Assembly: GCF_003026215.1 (NCBI RefSeq) | Contig: NZ_PYOC01000001.1 | Span: forward strand, 124,001 to 188,000 | Length of the DNA stretch: 64,000 nucleotides | Direction: 5' to 3' | Source of the DNA: Photobacterium indicum | GTDB taxonomy: Bacteria; Pseudomonadota; Gammaproteobacteria; Enterobacterales; Vibrionaceae | In this document: in pieces, positions 18,530 to 27,907 of the stretch | Layout of the letters: the number at the start of each line of letters is the position of its first letter | Position numbering within the stretch: position 1 is the stretch's first letter | Program-made: the position numbers and the translations under genes | Notes under the pieces: generated by a model | Databases searched by the model: none | What the model was told of the DNA's origin: nothing | The model's input: the letters and a program-made list of their open reading frames with translations, nothing else

Positions 18530-19294
18530 CTAAAACCTTAATGACATACAGCTAACGCCACCATCGACTTTTCGGTACTCTGAAGTATCAACCGTTACCA
18601 CGTTATACCCCAGGTCACGGATCTTACTCTCAGAGATCGGATAGCCACTTGGCATAATGACGTTGCCGTTTACCCAAATACAGTTAGCGGCATAGCTTTC
18701 GCTCTCGGGGATTTCGATAATATTAAGATGTGAGAATTCAGGCTTATCAACAAATTCACCGGCAGCCAGTAAATTGCCATCTTCAAGGTAGGCCAACCCT
18801 GTTTTCAGGTGTAAAACCTTCTCCATTGTGACTAAGCGACCGGTTAGACCGTGCTTTTCAAGTATGACTACCAATTGGTTAGCACCTTCAGCATTAGTAC
18901 GTGCCGACAGACCAATGTAAAAGGTGTCTCCAACCATCATGACATCACCGGCATCAAGCGTACCAGGGGCTTCAATTCGCTCGACGTTATCACCATAGAA
19001 ACGATGAAGTGCAGGTTCAATTGAATCAATCTCCCCACGACGACTGTCCGCCCCCGGACGAGTCACGATACCGCAGTGCTTAGTACACAACGCAGGATCT
19101 TCAACAAAAACAGAATCTGGATAATTTTCGAGGGGAGGAAGTAACAATATTTCAACACCGCACATTCTGAGCGCATCTAAGTATGCTAGATGCTGTTTCA
19201 TCGCCAGCTCGTAGTTTGGTTTACCATCATCTGCAGATGAAATACCATCGATAAGAGCTTTACAAGGGGTACGCGCAATAATGTAATTAAACAT
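18530..19294 (-). CDS. dimethylarginine dimethylaminohydrolase (DDAH)
   Basis: Hydrolyses N-omega-methylated arginines to citrulline and (di)methylamine. The guanidino-modifying-enzyme fold is shown by DSVFVEDPA (residues 61-69), catalytic His162 in LHLKTG and catalytic Cys249 near the C terminus in GGVSCMSLRF. The length of 254 aa matches bacterial DDAH rather than the longer arginine deiminase (about 400 aa). AAAGGA sits six bases before the Met at 19294; the in-frame Met at 19300 is too close to it. It is the first gene of an operon with an APC antiporter, downstream of a sigma-54 promoter. Confidence 0.88.
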   Translation of the reverse strand: MFNYIIARTPCKALIDGISSADDGKPNYELAMKQHLAYLDALRMCGVEILLLPPLENYPDSVFVEDPALCTKHCGIVTRPGADSRRGEIDSIEPALHRFYGDNVERIEAPGTLDAGDVMMVGDTFYIGLSARTNAEGANQLVVILEKHGLTGRLVTMEKVLHLKTGLAYLEDGNLLAAGEFVDKPEFSHLNIIEIPESESYAANCIWVNGNVIMPSGYPISESKIRDLGYNVVTVDTSEYRKVDGGVSCMSLRF

Positions 19295-19341
19295 AATCAT
19301 TCCTTTTATTATCCGTTTTTAACGCTAAGTAATTACTTATA

Positions 19342-19357
19342 AGCGAGAACTGTGCCA
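19342..19357 (-). promoter_or_regulatory. sigma-54 (-24/-12) promoter of the DDAH-antiporter operon
   Basis: On the minus strand the site reads TGGCACAGTTCTCGCT. Against TGGCACRNNNNTTGCW only one position differs, and both the GG at -24 and GC at -12 are kept. Transcription would start around 19330, about 35 bases before the DDAH start codon. A divergent sigma-54 activator gene makes the call strong. Confidence 0.8.
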
Positions 19358-19436
19358 TAATAAAATCAAATAATTTAACGCGTTAAAAATCAATAAGATG
19401 CACCCAAATAACACATAAAAACAACAACTTATGCCA

Positions 19437-19452
19437 TGCCGAAATATCGTCA
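19437..19452. promoter_or_regulatory. upstream activator site 1 (imperfect copy)
   Basis: TGCCGAAATATCGTCA matches 14 of 16 bases of the perfect palindrome at 19548-19563. It lies about 80-95 bases upstream of the sigma-54 promoter, a usual distance for an activator site. Confidence 0.65.
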
Positions 19453-19547
19453 GTGGTGAAATTTCAGCACCTATGAAAATGTTATTGATTAATAAGACAT
19501 TACTGTGAATCACTTCGCGATATTGGCTATAAAATAATGATTTAATA

Positions 19548-19563
19548 TGACGATATATCGTCA
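19548..19563. promoter_or_regulatory. upstream activator site 2 (perfect 16-bp palindrome)
   Basis: TGACGATATATCGTCA is a perfect dyad ending nine bases before the start of the activator gene and about 190 bases upstream of the DDAH sigma-54 promoter. Its position suggests both activation of DDAH and self-repression of the activator. Confidence 0.7.
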
Positions 19564-19572
19564 GCTTGGAAC

Positions 19573-21009
19573 ATGGTAATGATAGAGAAAGTCTCAACAC
19601 CTTTACTACCTTTTCTTTCCCAAATAATGGCGGTATTCGATCGCATGTCCAGCTCGTACATTATTATCGACGCGACAGAAACGATTATTGCCTACAACGA
19701 AATGAGTGCGAGACTTGATGGTGTAGAGGTAGAAAATATACTCCATAGAAAATTGCTAGATGCTTTTCCAAGCCTAACAAGAAGCTCAAGTTCAATGATC
19801 ATGGTACTAAATAGCAATGTGCCTATCTGGAACAAAGCACAGAACTACCAGACACCTGCAGGTAAGGTGATGACCCTAACCTCATCAACATTTCCCATTG
19901 TAAACCCTGATAATACGATAATGTTTGTCATCGAAGTCGTTCATGACATCAGTAACTTGAGAGAGTTAACCGATCATGTAATCCATTTGACTGAGACCTT
20001 AAAAGAAACGCGTTCCCTGCCTAATCAAGATCTACAGATTGTCACGCAAAATAAGCTATTCAAGCGGTTACTCAAAGATGCGAAGTGTTTCGCTCAGACA
20101 CCGCTCCCTGTCTTGATCGCGGGTGAAACAGGTACAGGGAAAGAATTAGTTGCTCGGTATATTCACCAGAACAGCGCGGCAAAAAATAGTACGATGGTAA
20201 CGATCAACTGTGGTGCAATCCCGCCAACCTTAATTGAAAGTACCCTATTTGGAACAGTAAAAGGGGCATTTACCGGGGCTGAAAATAAAAAAGGGCTATT
20301 AGAATTAGCGAATGGCAGTACGTTGTTTTTAGATGAAATCAACTCAATGCCGATTGAAGTACAAAGCAAACTGCTGCGAGTTGTTCAAGATGGTTACTTT
20401 CGACCTTTGGGGGGGAACGATGAAAAAAAAGTCACCATTCGCTATATCGTCGCGATGAATGAACAACCAGAGGTAGCGATCCAACAAAAACAATTACGCT
20501 CAGACCTATTCTATCGTCTCGGTGTTTGTATGGTTGTTCTCCCCTCGCTGCAAAATAGGCTAGATGATATTCCACACTTGGTTGAGTTTTTTATCCGTAA
20601 ACATAATCCATTGTTAAACACCCACATTAATGGCTATACACCAGACTTCATCCGATCTCTTGAGTCACGGTCATGGCCTGGAAATGTAAGGATGCTAGAA
20701 AATGTAGTACTCCGTAGCATGTTAATGTGTTCACAAACCAATGATGATGCACTGAATCAATATCACCTCGACACATTAACACAGCCTTTCACAGCAATAG
20801 AGTCCATTACGCATTATCAAGAAAAGTTACCAATAAAAAACAGTGAAATCCCAGAATCACTCACCGAGCACCTTGCGAGCTATGAAAAACAATTATTATC
20901 GAATGCAATGGCACGATATAAAAACAACCATAGCGAAGTGGCAAGACAACTTAAAATACCCAGAACAACGCTACAAAGTAAACTACGGAAATATGGAATA
21001 ACAGCATGA
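19573..21009 (+). CDS. RocR-like sigma-54-dependent activator (PAS-AAA+-Fis HTH)
   Basis: 478 aa: an N-terminal PAS domain (about residues 20-130), the AAA+ domain (about 155-385) and a Fis-type HTH at the end (NHSEVARQLKIPRTTLQSKLRKYGI). All activator motifs are intact: Walker A GETGTGKE, GAFTGA, Walker B TLFLDE, and arginine fingers in LRSDLFYRLG. It resembles RocR, the arginine-responsive activator of Bacillus. It is divergent from the DDAH-antiporter operon and probably senses arginine or a methylarginine. The Met at 19579 is an alternative start with better spacing to GGA. Confidence 0.9.
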   Translation: MVMIEKVSTPLLPFLSQIMAVFDRMSSSYIIIDATETIIAYNEMSARLDGVEVENILHRKLLDAFPSLTRSSSSMIMVLNSNVPIWNKAQNYQTPAGKVMTLTSSTFPIVNPDNTIMFVIEVVHDISNLRELTDHVIHLTETLKETRSLPNQDLQIVTQNKLFKRLLKDAKCFAQTPLPVLIAGETGTGKELVARYIHQNSAAKNSTMVTINCGAIPPTLIESTLFGTVKGAFTGAENKKGLLELANGSTLFLDEINSMPIEVQSKLLRVVQDGYFRPLGGNDEKKVTIRYIVAMNEQPEVAIQQKQLRSDLFYRLGVCMVVLPSLQNRLDDIPHLVEFFIRKHNPLLNTHINGYTPDFIRSLESRSWPGNVRMLENVVLRSMLMCSQTNDDALNQYHLDTLTQPFTAIESITHYQEKLPIKNSEIPESLTEHLASYEKQLLSNAMARYKNNHSEVARQLKIPRTTLQSKLRKYGITA

Positions 21010-21077
21010 TTTTATTGCTCCGTTAACCAGACTGCTTCAAAATGATTTTTTATCTGTCATCACTTTAAGTGAATATC

Positions 21078-21959
21078 ATGCGTATTGATGATCTAAAACT
21101 GTTCACAACTGTGGTTCAACTAGGTAGTTTTACTGCTGCTGCAAATGTTATGGATTTACCACGTGCCAATGTGAGCCGCCGAATTGGTGAGCTTGAAAAA
21201 TCACTCAATGCTCAACTTTTTTTCCGTACTACACGAAAATTGCGCTTAAGTCAGCATGGTGAAGCTTATTACAAAGAAGTATTAACTGTTTTAGAGGCTT
21301 ACCAAAAAGCCAATGATACTTTGCTCAAACTTGATGTTCGCCCAGCCGGTAAAGTGAAACTGGGGTTATTACCTGAAAGTGACGAAGCCATTCAGCATAT
21401 TCTCTACCAATTCCAAGATATGTATCCTGAAATTGATCTAGACATTCGCTCGACCAACAGCTGCTATACCGATATGTATGAGCAAGGGTTAGATCTTGCT
21501 ATTCATGCAGGTAAACTTCATGACTCTAGCTTTGTTGCCCGTCATATTGCTCAACTCGGCCGAATGCTCTTAGCTAGCCCAAGTTATATCGAACAATATG
21601 GCATGCCAAATACATTGGCTGAACTCGCCACTCATCAATGCATTTGTTATCGCTGGCCAGATGGCACATTAGAAGATAATTGGGACTTGATTGATGAAGA
21701 AGTAAAAGTTAAATCTCGCCTCGCCAGTAATAATATCGGCTTTATACGCCGAGCCATGCTAGATGGACGGGGGATTGGTATTTTACCTCCACTGCTTGCA
21801 CTTGCCTCTATGGAAAGTGGAGCTTTGGTTCGCGTTTTACCTCAATATCAATCTCGTGCAGATGACGTGTGGTTATTGTATCCAGATCGTCACGGCATCA
21901 GCCACGCCACTCGTTTATTGATTGATTTACTATTACAAGAGTTACCAAAGAAACTTTAA
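21078..21959 (+). CDS. LysR family transcriptional regulator
   Basis: Typical LTTR of 293 aa. The N-terminal winged HTH (LKLFTTVVQLGSFTAAANVMDLPRANVSRRIGELEKSLNAQLFFRTTR) is followed by a substrate-binding-like domain with the VKLGLLPESDE entry. The GTG at 21069 could add three residues. It is transcribed in the same direction as, and 98 bases upstream of, the RND efflux genes, so it may regulate them, although LTTRs are more often divergent from their targets. Confidence 0.88.
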   Translation: MRIDDLKLFTTVVQLGSFTAAANVMDLPRANVSRRIGELEKSLNAQLFFRTTRKLRLSQHGEAYYKEVLTVLEAYQKANDTLLKLDVRPAGKVKLGLLPESDEAIQHILYQFQDMYPEIDLDIRSTNSCYTDMYEQGLDLAIHAGKLHDSSFVARHIAQLGRMLLASPSYIEQYGMPNTLAELATHQCICYRWPDGTLEDNWDLIDEEVKVKSRLASNNIGFIRRAMLDGRGIGILPPLLALASMESGALVRVLPQYQSRADDVWLLYPDRHGISHATRLLIDLLLQELPKKL

Positions 21960-22057
21960 TTGTCATGATTATCGAGACAGTTATTCATGCAATGGCATGA
22001 TTATCTATTGCAATGAACCGATTAGACTGGCCCCCATAATGACAGTGGGAGTCAATA

Positions 22058-23254
22058 ATGAAAAACTTATCGCTTATAAAACAAGAAAGTAGATTTAAAA
22101 AGAAACTCGCCTTATGCCTCGTCGCGCCAATTACAGCGGCTATCTTATCAGGTTGTACTGATGCACCTGCCATGACGGCAGATAAATCCCCTCGCCCTAT
22201 TCAAGTAATGCAATTAAATGCGCTCGATAGCACCAGTGTTAAACGTTTTTCAGGTGTGCTTGAATCTGCTGATTCTGCCAATCTGGCTTTTCGTGTTCCG
22301 GGTACCATTACCGAGATATTATTTAATGCGGGTGACACTATTTTGCAAGGTCAGGTTATTGCCCGCCTCGATCCGAATGATTACCAAGTTACCGTATTAG
22401 AATTAGACGCCCGTTTAGCTGAAGCAAAAGCAGCCCATAAACTCGCAGCATTAGAACTAAAACGCGTGAAACAAGCAACGGGAGATAACGCCATTGCTGA
22501 AGTCAATTTAGATCGTGCAATCAGTGGCTACGAACGCAGCAAAGCCATGGTACAAGTCGTACAGCAAAATCTGAGGAAAGCCCAAGATGCATTGTCTTAT
22601 ACTGAGCTAAAAGCCCCGTTTGATGGTGTGATTGGCCATCGTTTCTTTGACCAATTTGAACAAGCGGCCCCTGGCATTCCAGCTTTTACCTTGCATCAGC
22701 CTAACCAATTACAAGCGGTGATTGATGTACCAGAGAATCTAGCTAATCAATTTATTTCGATAAAAAGAGCGCAAATTCAGCAGCGCCAAAGCCAAGGTAA
22801 TAGCGACCTTCAACAAACAGAACACACTAACCAGCAACAAATAAACGTAAGCTGGTACGGCAGCCAACAATCTATTCCTGCAACCTTAAAAGAAATCAGT
22901 ACCATTCCTGATCCGATCAAACAAACCTTCACTGTCACCTTTTTGTTAAGCCAGACTGACGATAGCTTATTGGCCGGTAAGGCCATTCAGCTTGATGTGC
23001 CTTTTCAGCAAATGAACAACCAATATTGCGTGCCATATTCCTCGCTGATATCAAGCAACAATCAGCAGTCTGTTTTTCTCGTTAAAGACAATATTGCAGT
23101 ACAAACGCCAGTATCAGTTAATGCCCTCAATGCAAATAAAGCCTGTATTACAGGCAAACTACAAGCAGGCGACAAAGTAGTGACTGCGGGGGTGCATTTT
23201 TTAAAAACCGGTATTCAGGTTGGCAAAACTGAAACAATCAAGATCACCCAATAA
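22058..23254 (+). CDS. RND efflux periplasmic adaptor lipoprotein
   Basis: 398-aa membrane-fusion protein. The signal peptide ends in a lipobox, ILSGC (Cys in SGCTDAPAM). The lipoyl half-motifs (FRVPGTITEILFNAGDTILQGQVIARLD and LKAPFDGVIGHRF) flank an alpha-hairpin; beta-barrel and membrane-proximal domains follow. It links the inner-membrane RND pump and the outer-membrane channel encoded next. The gap to the pump gene is 11 bases, with AAGGAA as ribosome site. Confidence 0.9.
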   Translation: MKNLSLIKQESRFKKKLALCLVAPITAAILSGCTDAPAMTADKSPRPIQVMQLNALDSTSVKRFSGVLESADSANLAFRVPGTITEILFNAGDTILQGQVIARLDPNDYQVTVLELDARLAEAKAAHKLAALELKRVKQATGDNAIAEVNLDRAISGYERSKAMVQVVQQNLRKAQDALSYTELKAPFDGVIGHRFFDQFEQAAPGIPAFTLHQPNQLQAVIDVPENLANQFISIKRAQIQQRQSQGNSDLQQTEHTNQQQINVSWYGSQQSIPATLKEISTIPDPIKQTFTVTFLLSQTDDSLLAGKAIQLDVPFQQMNNQYCVPYSSLISSNNQQSVFLVKDNIAVQTPVSVNALNANKACITGKLQAGDKVVTAGVHFLKTGIQVGKTETIKITQ

Positions 23255-23265
23255 GGAACAGAACG

Positions 23266-26200
23266 ATGAATTTAGCGGAATTTGCTATTAAGCAACGCAC
23301 TTTCGTGGTTTTTTTCTGCGTATTGTGTGTGATTACAGGTATTGGTTCATATTTTAAACTCGGAAAATTAGAAGACCCTTCTTTTACCGTAAAAAGCGCC
23401 GTGGTAGTAACACTCTACCCAGGGGCATCAGCGCAAGAAGTAGAACAACAAGTCACCGATAAAATTGAAACTCGATTACAAGAAATGGGCTCAGTATGGA
23501 AACTGCGTTCACTGTCTCGTCCGGGTAGTTCGATGATTTTCATTGATCTGCAAGAAGCAACCAATTCTAAAGATCTGCCACAACAATGGGATTTACTGCG
23601 CCGTAAAGTGAATGACGTAAAACTTACCCTGCCAGCCACGGCACAAATCAGTATTGTGCAAGATGAGTTTTCTGAAGTGTATGGCATGTTGTTTTCTGTT
23701 TATGGTGACGGTATCGAACCATCAGAACTGCGTTTGTACGCCAAAGAGCTTCAACGTCGTTTAAAAACCGTTGAAGGCATAAAGAAAATTGAGCTTCATG
23801 GTGTACGCAATCAAGTGGTTAATATTGATTTACCCGACGAGCGTTTAGCTGAATACGGGATTTCAGCCGCGCAAGTCGTCAACCAACTGACCAGCCAAAA
23901 CATGACATTCGATGCGGGCAGTTACGCAGCAGGCGTTGAGCGTATTCGCATAGATCAAAGTAGCGCATTTAAATCACTCGATGATATTCGTAATTTAATG
24001 ATTAAAGGCGGTGTGAGTAAATTCAGTACAGGCTTGATCCGCCTTGGTGATATTGCCAATGTTTCTATGGGCTACCAAACCCCAGCATTATCAGAAAGTC
24101 GCTTTAATGGTTACGATGCCATCACTCTTGCTGTTAGCCCAGTAAGTGGTATTAACGTTGTGTCTTTGGGCGATTCAATCACCAATATCATTAACGAATA
24201 TCAACAAACATTACCTTTTGGGGTCGAGATCGGCACCATTGCTTTCCAACCTGATGAAGTCAGTAAATCAATCAATAACTTTGTGACTAACCTAATCGAA
24301 AGTGTCGCGATTGTTGTTATTGTTCTACTGATTTTTATGGGCTTTAAAAGCGCAGTCATTGTCGGCTCAAGCTTATTACTAACCATACTCCTCACCTTAA
24401 TTTACATGTATGTTGCGGGTATCGACTTGCAACGGGTTTCGCTTGGCACATTCATCTTAGCGCTCGGTATGTTGGTTGATAATGCCATCGTCATCGCCGA
24501 TATGTTTATTGTTAAACTCAATAAAGGTATTGATCGCACTAAAGCAGCAATTGGGTCGGTGAAAGAGGCAGGGGTACCTTTACTAGGTGCTACCGTTATT
24601 GCGATTATGGGCTCGAGCCCCGTTCTATTTTCAAAAACAGATTCTGCTGAATTTGCCAGTTCCGTATTTCTAATTGTCTGCTCATCGCTACTGTTTTCTT
24701 GGCTCATTGCCATGACAGTAACGCCGCTTATGTGTTGGTTATGGATTAAACCAAAAAAAGCCAAAGAAGGAGCAGTATCAGATCCGAAAGCCTCAACTTA
24801 CTCTCGCGCAGTATCTTGGACAGTCACGAATCCGCTAAAAACATTAGCATTGTTGATCCCATTATTGGTTACTACTGGTATTGCTGTGCCCAACGTTGCA
24901 ATTAACTTTATTCCTAGCTCTGATCGCCCAATGGTATTTCTTGATTACTGGCTACCTAATGGCGCCAAAATAGAGCAAACCTCGACAGATATGAAGCGTA
25001 TAGAACAATGGCTAATCAAGCAGCCAGAAGTCACTACTATTTCAGCTTATGTCGGTGCTAGTGCACCTCGTTTCTCGGTCACCGTTGAACCAGAACCTTA
25101 TGATCCAAGCTATGGGCAAATTGTTATTAACACGACAGACTATGAAGCTATAACGGCATTAACTCTTCGAGGTGATGCATGGCTTAAAGCTGAGTTCCCG
25201 TATGCAGAACCACGTTTTCGTCCTTTAAAGCTCGCAACCAAAGATAAATACAGTATTGAGGCGCGCTTTATTGGCCCAGACCCAGAGGTATTGCAGCAAT
25301 TATCAACGCAGGCCCAAGCCATTATGGCGGCTAACCCTCATACGAAATATATCCGCGATGATTGGCGTCAACCTAGCAAAGTTATTGTACCGATCATCAA
25401 TCAAGAACAAGCCCGTCGTGCAGGTATAAACCGTACCGATATTGCGCTTGCTATGAAACGTGCAACCGATGGCGTCACATTAAGTCAGCTTCATCAAGGG
25501 GATGAGCTTATTCCTATCAAGCTGCGAAGTGCCGAAGCCAATATAGGCTCGATGGAAACACTGCCCGTTCGTTCGCTTCTCGGCATGCACAGCGTACCTT
25601 TAGGGCAAGTGGTTGATGGCTTTGATCTTAAGACAGAGCAGAGCATGATTTGGCGACGTAATCGCTTACCAGCAATCACGGTACAAGCGGATGTCAGCGG
25701 TGCCACTGCATCTGATGTGCGTAAGCAACTGGCTCAATCGGTTGAATCTATTACATTACCTGCTGGCTATCAGTTTGAATGGGGAGGTGAATACTACGAT
25801 GAGCACCGCTCGATCACTGACACCTTAAAGCAAATGCCTAAAGCGATGCTTATTATGGTCATCATTATGGTTGCCTTATTTAATGGCTTTAAACAGCCCG
25901 TTATTATCTTAATCACGCTTCCTCTTGCTGCTACTGGCGCAACATGGACCTTATTATTGTTAGATAAACCCTTTGGATTTATGGCACTCATTGGCGCTAT
26001 CACACTATCGGGCATGATTATCAAAAATGGCATCATGTTAATGGATCAAATCGAATTAGAGCGTGCTAATGGCCGTGAACTTGATGAGGCCATAAAAGAA
26101 GCAACACTCAACCGAACCATGGCTATTTCAATGGGCGCACTCACCACAGCTCTGGGTATGATTCCATTATTATCTGATCGCTTGTTCGACCAAATGGCCG

Positions 26201-26328
26201 CCACGATTATCGGAGGCTTAGCTGCAGCAACGGTACTGTCACTGTTTGTAATGCCCGCGTTGTATCGTTTGTTCTATCGCCCGAAAACAGAAGCTCAAGC
26301 AGAGGAGAGTCAATATGAAAACGCTTAA
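23266..26328 (+). CDS. RND family efflux pump, inner-membrane permease
   Basis: 1020 aa with the RND layout: TM1, large periplasmic loop, TM2-6, a second loop, TM8-12. The proton-relay helix 4 has LGMLVDNAIVIADMF with the conserved Asp pair; helix 6 and 11-12 segments (LSGMIIKNGIMLMDQIELE) fit. Start of the protein is NLAEFAIKQRTFVVFFCVL, like HAE1-type pumps of Vibrio (VexK/VexH and TriC relatives). Drug, detergent or fatty-acid export is possible; the substrate is not readable. Confidence 0.92.
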   Translation: MNLAEFAIKQRTFVVFFCVLCVITGIGSYFKLGKLEDPSFTVKSAVVVTLYPGASAQEVEQQVTDKIETRLQEMGSVWKLRSLSRPGSSMIFIDLQEATNSKDLPQQWDLLRRKVNDVKLTLPATAQISIVQDEFSEVYGMLFSVYGDGIEPSELRLYAKELQRRLKTVEGIKKIELHGVRNQVVNIDLPDERLAEYGISAAQVVNQLTSQNMTFDAGSYAAGVERIRIDQSSAFKSLDDIRNLMIKGGVSKFSTGLIRLGDIANVSMGYQTPALSESRFNGYDAITLAVSPVSGINVVSLGDSITNIINEYQQTLPFGVEIGTIAFQPDEVSKSINNFVTNLIESVAIVVIVLLIFMGFKSAVIVGSSLLLTILLTLIYMYVAGIDLQRVSLGTFILALGMLVDNAIVIADMFIVKLNKGIDRTKAAIGSVKEAGVPLLGATVIAIMGSSPVLFSKTDSAEFASSVFLIVCSSLLFSWLIAMTVTPLMCWLWIKPKKAKEGAVSDPKASTYSRAVSWTVTNPLKTLALLIPLLVTTGIAVPNVAINFIPSSDRPMVFLDYWLPNGAKIEQTSTDMKRIEQWLIKQPEVTTISAYVGASAPRFSVTVEPEPYDPSYGQIVINTTDYEAITALTLRGDAWLKAEFPYAEPRFRPLKLATKDKYSIEARFIGPDPEVLQQLSTQAQAIMAANPHTKYIRDDWRQPSKVIVPIINQEQARRAGINRTDIALAMKRATDGVTLSQLHQGDELIPIKLRSAEANIGSMETLPVRSLLGMHSVPLGQVVDGFDLKTEQSMIWRRNRLPAITVQADVSGATASDVRKQLAQSVESITLPAGYQFEWGGEYYDEHRSITDTLKQMPKAMLIMVIIMVALFNGFKQPVIILITLPLAATGATWTLLLLDKPFGFMALIGAITLSGMIIKNGIMLMDQIELERANGRELDEAIKEATLNRTMAISMGALTTALGMIPLLSDRLFDQMAATIIGGLAAATVLSLFVMPALYRLFYRPKTEAQAEESQYENA

Positions 26329-27817
26329 GTGGTCTCCGATTGCACTTGTACTTGCATTGACGCTAACGGGGTGTGCCGTAGGGCCTGATTATCAAAAGCC
26401 AGAGCATACAATTGATACTGAGTATTTATACCAAGATACAAACGGTACCGTACAAGATGATCAGCAAAATGCTCAATCTCAACTCGATACTCACCAGAAT
26501 ATTACGCCATGGTGGTATCAGTTTGATGATACTGTTTTGAATCAGTTGGTTGCAGATGCTCAACAACAGAATATTCCCTTAAAAATGGCAGCGGAACGCA
26601 TTAAAGCGGCACAGGCTTACCAACAAGCCATAGAGTCATTTAAAGTGCCAACCGTTAGTCTAGGTGCTGGCTACAGTACGGCGCAGTTCAGTGATAATGA
26701 CCCGTTATTAGGTCCGGTGGTTTCGGCTAATAACCCACTGGGAGTGCCATTAATGGATGCTAAGCAAAGTGGGTTTTTCGCAGGGGCAACCATTGCTTGG
26801 GAAGTGGATTTATTTGGCCGTATCGATAGCCAAGCTCAAGCCGCTTCGATACGAAAAGAACAGGCAATCATTTTCCGTGAAGGCTTAAATACTGCTATCA
26901 CTGCCGATGTGATTCATAACTACCTGCAAATGCGGGGGGCTCAAGAACGAAAAACAATCGCAATGCAAACAGTGAAAGATCAAAAAAGCACGCTGGTATT
27001 AGTGCAAAAAGTACTCGCGAGTGGGTACGGTTCTGAGTTAGATCTGGCACGCGCGAAAGCCATGTTTGCCGCATCGAAAGCCGTAGTGCCACAACTGGCA
27101 ACAGCTGAAAATGTGCACCGCCAACGCTTAGCAATTTTGCTCGGTGACACACCGTCACAAATGCACCAGAGGCTCAAAAAAAACTCGGCAAACAAAATGC
27201 CTGAAATGTCTGGTTTAATCCCAGTAGGATTACCATCAGACTTACTACAACGCCGCCCTGATTTACGTATTGCAGAGCGTGAAATGGCAGCGATAAATGA
27301 GGAATTAGGCGCAGCGATTGCGGCTAAATATCCGAAGTTTTTCTTAACTGGCGCACCGGGTCTTGTGGCAAGTGATTTCGATGACGTATTTCGCAGTGGT
27401 TCAACCGCATGGATTGCCAGTATAGGGGTAAGTTGGAATATTTTTGATGGTGGACGAAGCGATGCCATGGTCGATATTCAAGAAGCCCGTTTTAAAAACA
27501 GTGCTCTTACCTATCAATACGCAGTCAACAATGCGATTGGCGAAGTAGAAACCTTACTTCAAGGCTACGGTAATAGTCAGGAGTATCAATCGCTAGTATT
27601 AGAATCTAAGCAGCAAACAGATCGTGCAGTATCAAAAGCGGAATCACTTTATGAAGCCGGTTTAGTAGATTATTTGTCAGTGTTAGATGCACAGCGTCAG
27701 CAGCACTTATTACAAGATAGGGTTGTTACCGCACGCTTACAGACTGCTCAGGTCGCGGTGGGGTTGCACAAAGCCCTCGGTGGTAACTGGCAGCTCAATT
27801 CCAATATGACACTGTAG
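26315..27817 (+). CDS. outer-membrane efflux channel lipoprotein (OprM/NodT type)
   Basis: 500-aa TolC-like protein. The lipobox LTGC and following AVGPDYQKPE is the hallmark of RND-linked NodT channels. Two repeats of helical barrel with the TIAWEVDLFGR signature are visible, plus PDLRIAEREMAAINEELGAAIAAKYPK. The gene overlaps the end of the pump gene by 14 bases, which shows translational coupling and makes this a complete tripartite system. Confidence 0.92.
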   Translation: MKTLKWSPIALVLALTLTGCAVGPDYQKPEHTIDTEYLYQDTNGTVQDDQQNAQSQLDTHQNITPWWYQFDDTVLNQLVADAQQQNIPLKMAAERIKAAQAYQQAIESFKVPTVSLGAGYSTAQFSDNDPLLGPVVSANNPLGVPLMDAKQSGFFAGATIAWEVDLFGRIDSQAQAASIRKEQAIIFREGLNTAITADVIHNYLQMRGAQERKTIAMQTVKDQKSTLVLVQKVLASGYGSELDLARAKAMFAASKAVVPQLATAENVHRQRLAILLGDTPSQMHQRLKKNSANKMPEMSGLIPVGLPSDLLQRRPDLRIAEREMAAINEELGAAIAAKYPKFFLTGAPGLVASDFDDVFRSGSTAWIASIGVSWNIFDGGRSDAMVDIQEARFKNSALTYQYAVNNAIGEVETLLQGYGNSQEYQSLVLESKQQTDRAVSKAESLYEAGLVDYLSVLDAQRQQHLLQDRVVTARLQTAQVAVGLHKALGGNWQLNSNMTL

Positions 27818-27827
27818 ATATGAATAT

Positions 27828-27903
27828 GTAGTACGGGCTTTTTAAATGAAGTGTTGTTTGACTCCCACTCTAACAACATTGAATGACCGAAAGTTCGTAC
27901 TAC
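27828..27903. terminator. long inverted repeat between convergent genes
   Basis: GTAGTACG at 27828-27835 pairs with CGTACTAC at 27896-27903. An inner TGTTGTT/AACAACA pairing lies in between, and CTTTT follows on the plus strand. It ends the efflux operon and lies four bases before the stop of the converging dioxygenase gene, so it probably terminates both directions. Confidence 0.5.
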
Positions 27904-27907
27904 CCTT

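Noticed and set aside
19285..19300. Shared GGAATGATTATGTT start context of the DDAH and putA genes
   Set aside because: It is a short match around ribosome sites with a doubled ATG. It affects start choice, but two copies are not enough to claim common regulation.
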